A stretch of DNA of 7,929 nt, from positions 1 through 7,929 of the forward strand of contig JADGPB010000095.1 in NCBI GenBank assembly GCA_017882655.1. The letters run 5' to 3'. This DNA comes from Propionibacteriales bacterium (GTDB lineage: Bacteria > Actinomycetota > Actinomycetes > Propionibacteriales > Propionibacteriaceae). Positions within the stretch are counted from its first letter, which is position 1. Each line of letters starts with the position of its first letter. Below, one piece after another: positions 1 to 7,463 of this stretch. The notes beneath the pieces are model-generated. The model worked only from the letters and a program-made list of their open reading frames with translations. It was not told the DNA's origin and did not search any database. The translations under genes were made by a program, and so were the position numbers.

Positions 1-123
1 GGCGTCGGCATCATCGTCGGCCACGCCGCCGATCCGGAGGTCGCTGACCGAGCCACCGCCGCCGACTTCGTTCTCGCCTCCACCGTCGAGGTGGAGCAGT
101 TCCTGAGCACGCTGGCGCGCTGA
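1..123 (+). CDS. C-terminal end of a HAD-type sugar phosphatase, probably trehalose-6-phosphate phosphatase (5' end outside window)
   Basis: Only the last 40 codons and the TGA at 121-123 are present, read in frame from base 1. The peptide has a GVGIIVG segment, then DRATAADFVLAS, then a VEVEQFLSTL helix. This glycine-rich strand followed by 'ATAADFxL' and a short 'EVxxFLxxL' helix is the usual ending of trehalose-6-phosphate phosphatases (OtsB, HAD-IIB type), which remove phosphate from trehalose 6-phosphate in the cytosol. None of the catalytic HAD motifs lie inside the window, so the assignment rests on this tail and on the gene being 30 bp upstream of a GH65 phosphorylase. Another HAD-IIB sugar phosphatase is possible. 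The short gap to the next gene argues for one transcript. Confidence 0.6.
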   Translation, partial: GVGIIVGHAADPEVADRATAADFVLASTVEVEQFLSTLAR

Positions 124-142
124 CTCGCCCCGGATGCCGATT

Positions 143-149
143 GGAGGAG
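143..149 (+). promoter_or_regulatory. Ribosome binding site of the GH65 gene
   Basis: A GGAGGAG run lies four bases before the GTG at 154. It is a near-perfect Shine-Dalgarno match at good spacing and is the reason for choosing the GTG start. It sits inside the 30-bp gap after the phosphatase stop, leaving little room for an independent promoter. Confidence 0.8.
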
Positions 150-153
150 ACGC

Positions 154-2574
154 GTGCAGGACGTCACTTTCTCGTACGACGATTTCGACCCCGAGTCCGA
201 GGGCCTGCGCGAGGCGCTGACCTCAACCGGAAACGGTTACTTTTGCACCCGGGGTACGGCCGAGTGGGAGGACGCCGGGACCGTCCACTACCCGGGCACC
301 TACGCCCACGGCTGCTTCAACCGCGAGACCACGATCTTTGGCGGCAGCCCCGTGCTCAACGAGGACCTCGTCAACCTGCCCAACTGGCTGGTGCTGAAGC
401 TGAGAATCGAGGGCGACGAGGCGATCCGGCTCGACAACGTGAAACTCCTGTCGTATCGACACGACTACGACATCCGGCTCGCGATGGTGCAGCGCGAGCT
501 GCGTTTCCGAGACCGAGCAGGCCGGGAGACGACGCTACGCAGCCGCCGCTTCGTGAGCATGGCGCACAGCCACCAGGCCGCTATCGAGTTCACGTTTACC
601 CCGGAGAACTGGTCGGGGCGAGCCGAAGTGGTGTCGGCGCTCGACGGGCGGGTGACCAACCAGATGGTCGAACGCTACCAGGAGCTCGAGGGCCGCCACC
701 TCGATCCCGTCTCCCCCCGTACCTTCGGCCCAGAGACCATCGCCTTGAAGTCCAAGACCAGGCAGTCGAACATCTACATCGCCGAGGCCGCCCGGACCCG
801 GGTCTTCCAGGCTGGCGAGCAGATGCCGGTCGAACGCACGCTGCACCAGATGGAGGACTACATCCAGCAGACCCTCGCCTTCGACGTCACGGCCGGCGAG
901 CCGGTGCGCGTGGAGAAGCTGGTCGCGCTGTTCACCTCGCACGACAACGCGATCACGGACACCCTCACCGCCGCCGGCCGCCACGTGCTGCGTTACCCCG
1001 ACTACGCCGAGGCGCTGGCCGAGCATCAGGCCGCATGGGCCGAGCTGTGGGACGTTTGTGACGTGGAGCTGCCGCACGAGCCCCGGGTTCAGCTCCTGCT
1101 GCGCTTCCACACAGCCCACGTGCTGCAGGTCTGCTCCCGACATACCGCCCGGCACGACGCCGGCGTCCCGGCCCGCGGGCTCAACGGCGAAGCCTACCGC
1201 GGGCACGTGTTCTGGGACGAGCTCTACGTCTACCCGTTCCTCAACTTCCGCCTGCCCGAGATCACCCGTGGGCTGCTGATGTACCGCTACCGCCGTCTCA
1301 CCGAGGCACGCTCGGCGGCGCGGGAGGCCGGCTACCAGGGCGCGATGTTCCCGTGGCAGAGCGGCAGTGACGGCACCGAGGAGACGCAGGTCGTCCACCT
1401 CAACCCGCTGTCCGGCCAGTGGGACGCGGACCACAGCCACAATCAGCGGCACGTCAACGCGGCCATCTTCTACAACGCATGGCAGTACTACCAGGCCACC
1501 GACGACCTGGAGTTCCTTCGCGACTACGGCGCCGAGCTCATGCTCGAGATCGCGCGCTTCTGGGCCTCCCTCGCGCACTACAACCCCGAGCACGAACGCT
1601 ACGAGATCCACGGCGTGATGGGGCCCGACGAGTTCCACGAGCGCTACCCCGGCGCCCAGGACGACGGGCTGCGCAACAATGCCTACACCAACGTCATGGT
1701 CGCGTGGATCGCCGAGACCGCCCCCCGTGTCCTCGACCTGCTGCCGGCGAGCCGCCGCGCCGCGCTGCGCGCCCGCCTCGGCCTGACCGACGACGAGCTG
1801 CGCACCTGGCAGGACATGAGCCGGCGGATGTTCGTCCCGTTCCACGGCGAAGACGTCATCAGCCAGTTCGAGGGCTACGCCGACCTGGAGGAGCTCGACT
1901 GGGAGCGCTATCGCGCCGAGCACGACAACATCCAGCGCCTCGACAGAATCCTCAAGGCCGAGGGCGACGACCCCGACCGCTACCAGCTGACCAAGCAGGC
2001 CGACGCGGTGATGCTGTTCTTCCTCTTCCCCCCCGACGAGCTCCGCCGGTTGTTCGAACAGCTCGGCTACGCTCACGACCCCGACATGGCACGGCGGACT
2101 GTCGAGTACTACGACCAGCGGACCTCGCATGGGTCGACGCTGAGCCTGATCACTCACGCCGGCGTGCTGGCCGCCTTAGACCCGGAGAGCTCGTGGGAGC
2201 GGTTCATGGCGGCGCTGGAGAGCGACGTGGGCGACTTGCAGGGCGGCACCACCAAGGAGGGCATCCACATGGGTGTCATGTCCGGCACCCTGGATCTCCT
2301 CCAGCGCAGCTACCTCGGCTGCAGCGTCCGCGACGGCGTGCTGCACTTCGAACCGCGCCTGGTCGACCGGCTCGACGGTCTCGTGTTCTCGATGCAGTTC
2401 CGCAAGACGTCGATCCGGATCTCCGTCAAAGGTGTCGAACTGACGGTACTGGCCCGGGCTGAGGGCTTCCGGGCCCCGGTGCGGATCGCCGTCGGGGACC
2501 AGGTCCGCGAGCTGGGCGCGGGCGACGAGTGTGTGTTCGCGCTGCCTCCCCAGCCCGACCCGGCGAACCGGTAA
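154..2574 (+). CDS. GH65 family alpha-glucoside phosphorylase (trehalose/kojibiose/maltose phosphorylase type)
   Basis: An 806-residue cytosolic protein with no signal peptide, close to the usual 750-800 for family GH65. These inverting enzymes use phosphate to split an alpha-linked glucose disaccharide into glucose and beta-glucose 1-phosphate. An N-terminal beta-sandwich-type region (about 1-270, with GNGYFCTRG at 26-34) is followed by a linker and the (alpha/alpha)6 catalytic barrel (about 310-690). HVFWDELYVYPF is at 351-362. The general acid is the Glu of GPDEFHE, E493 (codon 1630-1632). NNAYTN lies at 508-513. The phosphate-site motifs KQAD (614-617) and HGSTLS (659-664) are intact, which favours a phosphorylase over a hydrolase. 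A small C-terminal beta domain (about 720-800) closes the chain. Substrate cannot be read from sequence: trehalose is favoured by the OtsB-like neighbour, but kojibiose, nigerose or maltose remain possible. The two genes downstream handle both products. Leucine 675 uses the rare codon TTA. Confidence 0.93.
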   Translation: MQDVTFSYDDFDPESEGLREALTSTGNGYFCTRGTAEWEDAGTVHYPGTYAHGCFNRETTIFGGSPVLNEDLVNLPNWLVLKLRIEGDEAIRLDNVKLLSYRHDYDIRLAMVQRELRFRDRAGRETTLRSRRFVSMAHSHQAAIEFTFTPENWSGRAEVVSALDGRVTNQMVERYQELEGRHLDPVSPRTFGPETIALKSKTRQSNIYIAEAARTRVFQAGEQMPVERTLHQMEDYIQQTLAFDVTAGEPVRVEKLVALFTSHDNAITDTLTAAGRHVLRYPDYAEALAEHQAAWAELWDVCDVELPHEPRVQLLLRFHTAHVLQVCSRHTARHDAGVPARGLNGEAYRGHVFWDELYVYPFLNFRLPEITRGLLMYRYRRLTEARSAAREAGYQGAMFPWQSGSDGTEETQVVHLNPLSGQWDADHSHNQRHVNAAIFYNAWQYYQATDDLEFLRDYGAELMLEIARFWASLAHYNPEHERYEIHGVMGPDEFHERYPGAQDDGLRNNAYTNVMVAWIAETAPRVLDLLPASRRAALRARLGLTDDELRTWQDMSRRMFVPFHGEDVISQFEGYADLEELDWERYRAEHDNIQRLDRILKAEGDDPDRYQLTKQADAVMLFFLFPPDELRRLFEQLGYAHDPDMARRTVEYYDQRTSHGSTLSLITHAGVLAALDPESSWERFMAALESDVGDLQGGTTKEGIHMGVMSGTLDLLQRSYLGCSVRDGVLHFEPRLVDRLDGLVFSMQFRKTSIRISVKGVELTVLARAEGFRAPVRIAVGDQVRELGAGDECVFALPPQPDPANR

Positions 2575-2589
2575 CGCACGCCCGATACG

Positions 2590-2595
2590 AAGGAG
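2590..2595 (+). promoter_or_regulatory. Ribosome binding site deciding the beta-phosphoglucomutase start
   Basis: AAGGAG stands five bases before the ATG at 2601. The frame is open further upstream to 2529, but those 24 codons would overlap the end of the GH65 gene and encode nothing HAD-like, so this site fixes the start at 2601. Confidence 0.8.
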
Positions 2596-2600
2596 CGATC

Positions 2601-3392
2601 ATGCCCACACAAGGATTCGCAGGAGCCGTCTTCGACGTCGACGGGGTCCTCGTCGACTCACCCCACGAACGGTCCTGGCAGGACTCGCTGCGGGTGTTGA
2701 TGGAGGGCGAGTGGGCCGATATCCGCGACCAGACGACGTGGTCGCCCGAGGCCTTCAGCCCAGAGGTGTACCAGCAGGTGATGTCCGGTAAGCCGCGGAT
2801 GATCGGGGCGCTGGCGGCCCTGGAGTACTTCGAGGTCCCCGACGCCAAGGGTCACGTTGAGACCTACGCCGCACGCAAGCAGGACATGGTGATCGAGCTG
2901 ATTGAGGCTGGGGAGTTCGAGGCGTACCCCGATGCGCTGCGCTTCGTGATGGCCGTCCGGGCCGCCGGGATAGTCACGGCCGCTGCGTCGTCGTCGAAGA
3001 ACGCGGGGCTCCTCCTGCGCAAGATTCGGCTGGACACCTTCGCTGAGAAGGAGGGCCTGACCTACGACTTCCTACGCCCCGGCCTGAGCCTGGCTGACTT
3101 CATCGACGCTGACATCTCCGGGCGCGACTTCGCCAAGGGCAAGCCCGACCCGGAGATCTTCCTGACCGCGGCGTCCGAGCTCGACGTCGCCCCCGAGCAC
3201 TGCTTCGTCGTGGAAGACGCGGCCAGCGGGGTGGAGGCCGCGAAGGCCGGCGGGATGGCGGCGCTCGGCCTGGCCCGCGCCGACGACGAGGACCTCCTCA
3301 CCGCCGCGAAAGCCGATCTCGTCGTCACTTCGCTCGACGCCGTCGACGTGGAGCTCCTCGCCCGGCACGAGTTGTCGCGGCGGACGTCATGA
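2601..3392 (+). CDS. Beta-phosphoglucomutase-type HAD protein
   Basis: A 263-residue cytosolic HAD-superfamily protein expected to interconvert beta-glucose 1-phosphate and glucose 6-phosphate through a bound 1,6-bisphosphate. Motif I is FDVDGVLVDS (11-20), with nucleophile D12 and acid/base D14. A helical cap follows, with GKPRMIG at 63-69 matching the cap loop whose Arg contacts substrate in characterised mutases. Motif II lies at 130-134 (SSSKN, compare SASKN in the Lactococcus enzyme). Motif III is KPDPEIF (K181) and motif IV VVEDAASG (E205, D206). All core catalytic residues are present. The protein is longer than the roughly 220-residue classical mutases; the extra length lies mostly around 150-178, between motifs II and III. 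Size and the partnership with a GH65 gene recall the mycobacterial Rv3400/Rv3401 pair. The gap after GH65 is 26 bp, and its stop overlaps the next start. A related HAD sugar phosphatase is the alternative, made less likely by the context. Confidence 0.87.
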   Translation: MPTQGFAGAVFDVDGVLVDSPHERSWQDSLRVLMEGEWADIRDQTTWSPEAFSPEVYQQVMSGKPRMIGALAALEYFEVPDAKGHVETYAARKQDMVIELIEAGEFEAYPDALRFVMAVRAAGIVTAAASSSKNAGLLLRKIRLDTFAEKEGLTYDFLRPGLSLADFIDADISGRDFAKGKPDPEIFLTAASELDVAPEHCFVVEDAASGVEAAKAGGMAALGLARADDEDLLTAAKADLVVTSLDAVDVELLARHELSRRTS

Positions 3393-4357
3393 GCACGCAC
3401 GAAGACGCCAAGGAGAGTCTGGCCATCGGCGTCGACATCGGCGGGACGAAGATCGCCGCCGGGGTGGTGGACCAGGAGGGGAGGATCCTCGCCAGCACCC
3501 GCCGCGACACCCCGGCCGAGGATCCGTCGAAGACTCTGGACGCGATCGCTGACGCGATCCGCGAGCTGACCAGCAAGCACGTCTGCGTCGGGGTCGGTCT
3601 CGGCGCCGCCGGCTTCGTCGACGAGAAGCGGTCGACGGTCATGTTCGCCCCCAACCTCGCCTGGCGCGACGAACACCTGCGGACCTCGCTGGAGCGCATG
3701 CTCGAGTTGGCGGTGGTAGTCGAGAACGACGCCAACGCCGCCGCCTGGGCGGAGGCCCGGTTTGGCGCCGCCCGCGGCGAGTCACACGCCGTCGTGCTGA
3801 CCGTCGGGACCGGCATCGGTGGCGGCATCGTGATAGACGGCGAACTGGTCCGGGGACGCTACGGCGTCGCCGCGGAAGTCGGGCACCTCAACGTCGTCCC
3901 GGACGGGCGCCGCTGCGGCTGCGGCCTGCAGGGCTGCTGGGAGCAGTACGGCAGTGGCAGTGCGCTCGAACAGGATGCCCAGGAGCAGGCCGTCGTCTCC
4001 CCAGCGATGGCGGTGGAGCTGCTGAAACTCGCCGACGGCCGGGCTGAGAACATTACGGGTGAGATGGTCACCCAGGCCGCGAAGGCCGGTGATGTGGCGG
4101 CTCTGTGGTGCTTCGACGAGCTCGGCAAGTGGCTCGGCCGGGGCATCGCCCAGCTGGCCGCGATACTCGATCCGGGTGTGTTCGTCATCGCCGGTGGCGT
4201 GTCCGCCGCGGGCGAGCTGCTGCTGGCACGGACGGAGGCCGTCTTCCACAGGCACCTGACCGGCCGGGGACACCGGCCGACCGCGGAGGTGCGCATCGCC
4301 GAGCTCGGCCCGGACGCCGGGATCGTCGGGGCCGCCGATCTGGCCCGCCACCGGTGA
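3389..4357 (+). CDS. ROK-family glucokinase
   Basis: A 322-residue sugar kinase of the ROK family, expected to phosphorylate glucose to glucose 6-phosphate with ATP in the cytosol. The N-terminal phosphate-binding motif DIGGTK is at 16-21. ENDANAAAWAE (112-122) carries the catalytic base D114. The second phosphate loop is GTGIGGG (140-146). EVGH (163-166) is followed by CGCGLQGC (176-183), so the zinc ligands H166, C176, C178 and C183 of the ROK signature are all present. There is no N-terminal helix-turn-helix domain, so this is the kinase form and not a ROK repressor. Its ATG overlaps the upstream TGA (ATGA at 3389-3392) and no strong ribosome site precedes it, which suggests translational coupling. 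In this operon it would use the glucose released by the GH65 enzyme. Specificity for another hexose cannot be excluded. Length is normal for the family. Confidence 0.9.
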   Translation: MSTHEDAKESLAIGVDIGGTKIAAGVVDQEGRILASTRRDTPAEDPSKTLDAIADAIRELTSKHVCVGVGLGAAGFVDEKRSTVMFAPNLAWRDEHLRTSLERMLELAVVVENDANAAAWAEARFGAARGESHAVVLTVGTGIGGGIVIDGELVRGRYGVAAEVGHLNVVPDGRRCGCGLQGCWEQYGSGSALEQDAQEQAVVSPAMAVELLKLADGRAENITGEMVTQAAKAGDVAALWCFDELGKWLGRGIAQLAAILDPGVFVIAGGVSAAGELLLARTEAVFHRHLTGRGHRPTAEVRIAELGPDAGIVGAADLARHR

Positions 4358-4405
4358 GGCTTCCAGGATCAAGCGTGTCCCGATGCGGGCTGACCCACAG
4401 GAGAA

Positions 4406-4915
4406 CTATCGAAGGCGCCCTAAATGATTCGGGTGCGGCTCTTCTGAAGGGACCTCATGCGGCTTGGGGATGAGATTGTCGGCGTAGCGGGTCTGCTGAA
4501 CGCGTCGCTGTTCTTGGCCGAGGTGGTAGCGCCAGTAGGTCTCGAAGTCGCCGTTGCAGCGTAAGGCCCGGAGTTTAAGGATTGCTGCGGCGCCGTGTAG
4601 TCCCCAGTGGGCACCCGTCAGATCCATCCGGTCTTTGACGAGGTGTCTGCAGGCGCCTTCGATGATGCCGGTCGCGATCGGCCAGCCTTCCTTCAACGCG
4701 GTTGGGTAGTCGAGGTGGGCGCGTTTGTTGGTCAGGTATCTGGCGCAGGTGTCGGCGTTGGCACGTTGGGCGGGTTCCAGGCCGGCTCTGGTGGCGGCTC
4801 TTCTCAGGTTGCCGGCCACGCGGGTGGCGCCGCCGGCGAGGACGGCCTGGGCGTGGACGCGGACCCAGGCATCGGCGGCTGGGTCTCCCTCGGCGTGGAA
4901 CGACCAAGCGGCCGC
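4406..4915 (-). pseudogene. ISKra4-family transposase, C-terminal remnant
   Basis: The minus-strand frame encodes a typical ISKra4 transposase C-terminus: GDPAADAWV, then YLTNKRAHLDYPTAL, GWPIATGIIEGACRHL, KDRMDLTGAHWGL, LKLRALRCNGDFETYWRYHL and a QQTRY tail, ending at TAG (4406-4408). The Glu of GIIEGACRHL (codon 4658-4660) is probably the last acidic residue of the DDE catalytic set. Full-length family members are around 400-500 residues. Here recognisable sequence stops near 4915, although the frame remains open to an ATG at 5059. The expected upstream block with the other catalytic aspartates (a 'HVLEYLW'-like segment) is absent. The element is therefore truncated at its 5' end and cannot be active. 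It lies 48 bp after the glucokinase stop, convergent with that operon. I did not find matching terminal inverted repeats or a target duplication, as expected if one end is lost. Confidence 0.8.
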
Positions 4916-5154
4916 TGTCCGCACGGCGTCGTTCGCAGTCACGATCCAGCGCCCCGGATCCGTATACGTCAGATCCCACGGGACGTTCGTCATCCAGGCG
5001 CGACAGACGAACGGCAGCCGGGCCCCTACTGTGCCCCCGACGCGTGCGCGTGTCACCATTCTGGGTGAGCATCAGCAAGGACTCTGGCGATCCCGCCCGA
5101 CCGGAGTCATCCCCCGGGCACCCCTCCCCGTCCGACCCGACGAAGCAGAACAGC
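4916..5154. other. Non-coding stretch between transposase remnant and kup
   Basis: About 240 bp between the last transposase-like codon and the kup ATG. Both strands have open frames here (kup frame upstream to 4702 on plus, transposase frame to 5059 on minus), but neither translation shows a family pattern. This is where the kup promoter should lie. I could not pick convincing -35/-10 boxes, and I saw no obvious c-di-AMP (ydaO-type) riboswitch core, which often precedes potassium transporter genes. A search with covariance models would be needed to exclude one. Confidence 0.4.
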
Positions 5155-7053
5155 ATGACCGAGGTCCCCTTCGCCAGGCAGGGAACGGGTTTCGCGCTCG
5201 CGCTGGGGGCTCTGGGGGTCGTCTTCGGGGACATCGGCACGAGCCCGCTGTACGCGCTGCAGACCGTCTTCAGCATCGACCACAACAGCGTCAAGCCGAC
5301 GCCCGCGGACGTCTTCGGCGTCATCTCGATGGTGATCTGGTCGATCGCGATCGTCGTGTCGGTCAAGTACGTCGTCCTGATCATGCGGGCCGACAACGAC
5401 GGCGAGGGCGGCATCCTGGCGCTGGTCGCGTTGTTGCGCGAGAAGCTCCCATTTCGCCGCAGGATGGCGGTCGTCATGGTGCTCGGCATGATCGGCGCGG
5501 CTCTTTTCTACGGCGACAGCGTTATCACCCCGGCGATCTCGGTGATGTCCGCGATCGAGGGTCTCGTCGTGGTCAACCCCTCCCTTGAACAAGTCGTGCT
5601 GCCGATCGCGGTGGTGGTCCTCACGGTGCTGTTCGTCATCCAGCGATGGGGCACCGACGCGATCGGAAAGGCTTTCGGACCCGTCATGACGTTGTGGTTC
5701 ATCGTCCTGGCGATCCTCGGGATACCTCACGTCGTGCGCAATCCGCAGATCCTCGCCGCGCTGTCCCCCACCTACGCGCTGGGGTTCGTCGTCGAGCACC
5801 CGTTCACGGCCTTCATCGCCATGGGTGCCATCGTGCTGACGATCACCGGGGCCGAGGCGCTCTACGCCGACATGGGTCACTTCGGGGCCCGGCCCATCCG
5901 GACCGCGTGGTACGCGCTCGTGTTCCCCGCGCTCGCGCTGAACTACTTCGGCCAAGGGGCGATGATCCTGGACAACCCCGCCACGATCAAGAACCCGTTC
6001 TTCAACCTAGCGCCGTCCTGGGCGACCCTGCCCCTGGTGGTCCTCGCAACGCTGGCGACCGTCATCGCGTCCCAGGCGGTGATCTCCGGCGCGTACTCGG
6101 TATCGCGCCAGGCCGTCCGGCTCGGGCTGTTCCCGCGCCTGTCGGTCAAACACACCTCGCGGGAGGAGGGCGGCCAGATCTACCTGCCGGTCGTCAACTG
6201 GATCCTGTTCTTCGGCGTCCTGCTCCTGATCGCGGTCTTCCGGAGCTCCAGCCGGCTTGCCACCGCCTACGGCTTGGCCGTCACCGGAACACTCATGCTG
6301 ACGAGCATGCTGTTCCTGCTCCTGGCTCAGACGGTGTGGCGCTGGGCGGTGTGGAAACTCGTCGCGTACGGCGTCATCATCGGGGGCCTGGAGGTCACGT
6401 TCTTCGCCGCGAATCTCACGAAGATCGTCAGCGGCGGCTGGCTGCCTCTGACCATCGCGGCCGTAATCGTCACCCTGATGACGACTTGGCGCACGGGTGC
6501 AGACATCCTCACCCAGCGGCGCAGAGAGCTGGAGGGGCCGCTCGACGAGTTCGTGCAGATGATCCGGGAGACAGGCGTGCCGCGGGTGCCCGGTCTTGCT
6601 GTGTTCCTCCACTCCAACCGCACCACGACACCGCTGGCGCTGTCCTCGCACGTGAGCTTCAACAGCGTCCTGCACGAGCACGTCGTGATCATCCAGATCG
6701 TCAACGAGAACGTGCCGCACATCCGCCACGTGGACCGCGTTAGTGTCGACTCCCTCGACCACGCGGACGACGGCATCGTCCACATCACCGTGCACGTGGG
6801 GTTCAACGACAGCCAGGACATCCCGAAGGGGCTCGCCCTGGCGATCGGCACGTCCCCCGAACTGGAGGTGAACGCCGAGGACGCCTACTACTTCTTGTCG
6901 GTCCTGACCCTGAGCGCCCGGGGCGCCACCCGCACGAGGGACTGGCGGCTGCGACTGTTCGTCTGGATGGCACACAACGCGGCGAACCGTACCGAAGTGT
7001 TCCACCTGCCCCCGGAACGCACGATCGTCATGGGCGCCCACCTGGACCTCTAG
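5155..7053 (+). CDS. kup: KUP-family low-affinity potassium uptake transporter
   Basis: A 632-residue membrane protein from the ATG at 5155, normal for the KUP/HAK/KT family, which imports K+ with protons. The signature LGALGVVFGDIGTSPLYAL is at 17-35, including the conserved D26. NDGEGGILAL (81-90), YGDSVITPAISVMSAIEG (119-136), GAEALYADMGHFG (232-244) and LNYFGQGA (262-269) are also family hallmarks. I count 12 hydrophobic segments between about 12 and 445. After TWRTGAD (444-450) comes a soluble cytosolic domain of about 180 residues, with the usual YYFLS (578-582) and a closing FHLPPERTIVMGAHLDL. The start is uncertain: in-frame GTGs at 5044, 5050 and 5065 would add 30 to 37 polar residues. 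No site has a strong Shine-Dalgarno sequence. ATG 5155 is preferred because family similarity begins a few residues after it. The gene is separated from the sugar operon by the transposase remnant and has no functional partner in view. Confidence 0.95.
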   Translation: MTEVPFARQGTGFALALGALGVVFGDIGTSPLYALQTVFSIDHNSVKPTPADVFGVISMVIWSIAIVVSVKYVVLIMRADNDGEGGILALVALLREKLPFRRRMAVVMVLGMIGAALFYGDSVITPAISVMSAIEGLVVVNPSLEQVVLPIAVVVLTVLFVIQRWGTDAIGKAFGPVMTLWFIVLAILGIPHVVRNPQILAALSPTYALGFVVEHPFTAFIAMGAIVLTITGAEALYADMGHFGARPIRTAWYALVFPALALNYFGQGAMILDNPATIKNPFFNLAPSWATLPLVVLATLATVIASQAVISGAYSVSRQAVRLGLFPRLSVKHTSREEGGQIYLPVVNWILFFGVLLLIAVFRSSSRLATAYGLAVTGTLMLTSMLFLLLAQTVWRWAVWKLVAYGVIIGGLEVTFFAANLTKIVSGGWLPLTIAAVIVTLMTTWRTGADILTQRRRELEGPLDEFVQMIRETGVPRVPGLAVFLHSNRTTTPLALSSHVSFNSVLHEHVVIIQIVNENVPHIRHVDRVSVDSLDHADDGIVHITVHVGFNDSQDIPKGLALAIGTSPELEVNAEDAYYFLSVLTLSARGATRTRDWRLRLFVWMAHNAANRTEVFHLPPERTIVMGAHLDL

Positions 7054-7261
7054 GCTCGGGCTACTCGGGGGCACGATACTGGTAGTGACCGTTGATCAAG
7101 TGGTCTGTGTTCCTGGGATTTCGGACCAATCTCCCGTGCCTCGCCACCAGGACCGACCGAGATACGGCCTGCCCGGCAGGTGGGCCAGGTGCGGACGTGT
7201 GAACCAACTCCCGCGATCTGGACCGACTGAGTCCATCAAGGGTCGAACCAATGCCAGCGCC

Positions 7262-7390
7262 TCAGACGATGATCACCGAAAGCACACCGTCGCCGTACCC
7301 CTTGATGTCCACCGTGGGATCGAGTCGCGGCACGTACGCCAGCCCCACCGCGCGACGTCGTTCGCCAGCGGGTCGCCCGGCGCGTAGCAC
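7262..7390 (-). pseudogene. Unidentified gene tail, 42 codons
   Basis: Between an in-frame TAG (7391-7393) and a TGA (7262-7264) the minus strand reads a short peptide whose last part, VGLAYVPRLDPTVDIKGYG followed by DGVLSVIIV, has balanced composition and GC-rich third positions, unlike the arginine-rich frames around it. It looks like the C-terminal end of a real protein whose 5' part is lost or frame-shifted. A GTG directly after the TAG could give a 42-residue peptide, but I see no good ribosome site. I do not recognise the family. Confidence 0.35.
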
Positions 7391-7463
7391 CTATCGAGCC
7401 GGAGGTGCGGCGCGCTCCCGACCTTGAACAGCGACGTGGCGACTGTTCGATAACAACCCGTGA

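Noticed and set aside
141..1061. Plus-strand frame overlapping the start of GH65
   Set aside because: Arginine-, proline- and glycine-rich out-of-frame shadow of GH65 with no recognisable motif.
535..2157. Long minus-strand open frame (540 codons) opposite the GH65 gene
   Set aside because: Its translation is valine-, glycine- and arginine-rich with no family pattern. It mirrors the strong third-position GC bias of the real gene on the other strand.
2529..2600. Upstream extension of the beta-phosphoglucomutase frame
   Set aside because: It overlaps the GH65 end and encodes no HAD-like sequence; AAGGAG with ATG at 2601 is the clear start.
4378..4390. CCCG-ATG-CGGG mini-hairpin after the glucokinase stop as a terminator
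   Set aside because: The stem is only four base pairs with no T-run; such repeats are common by chance in GC-rich DNA.
4912..4919. GCGGCCGC (NotI site) inside the transposase remnant, which could hint at a cloning junction
   Set aside because: The site is expected by chance in GC-rich actinobacterial DNA, and no vector-like sequence adjoins it.
4702..5043. N-terminal extension of the kup frame through the transposase remnant
   Set aside because: The residues are arginine-rich antisense of the transposase fragment; KUP similarity begins only just after 5155.
4575..5489. Minus-strand frame of 304 codons across the transposase remnant and kup start
   Set aside because: It is out of frame with the transposase and antisense to kup, and shows no consistent composition or motif.
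7085..7387. Plus-strand 100-codon frame after kup
   Set aside because: No family pattern, no ribosome site and irregular codon use; the opposite strand has a better coding-like tail at 7262-7390.
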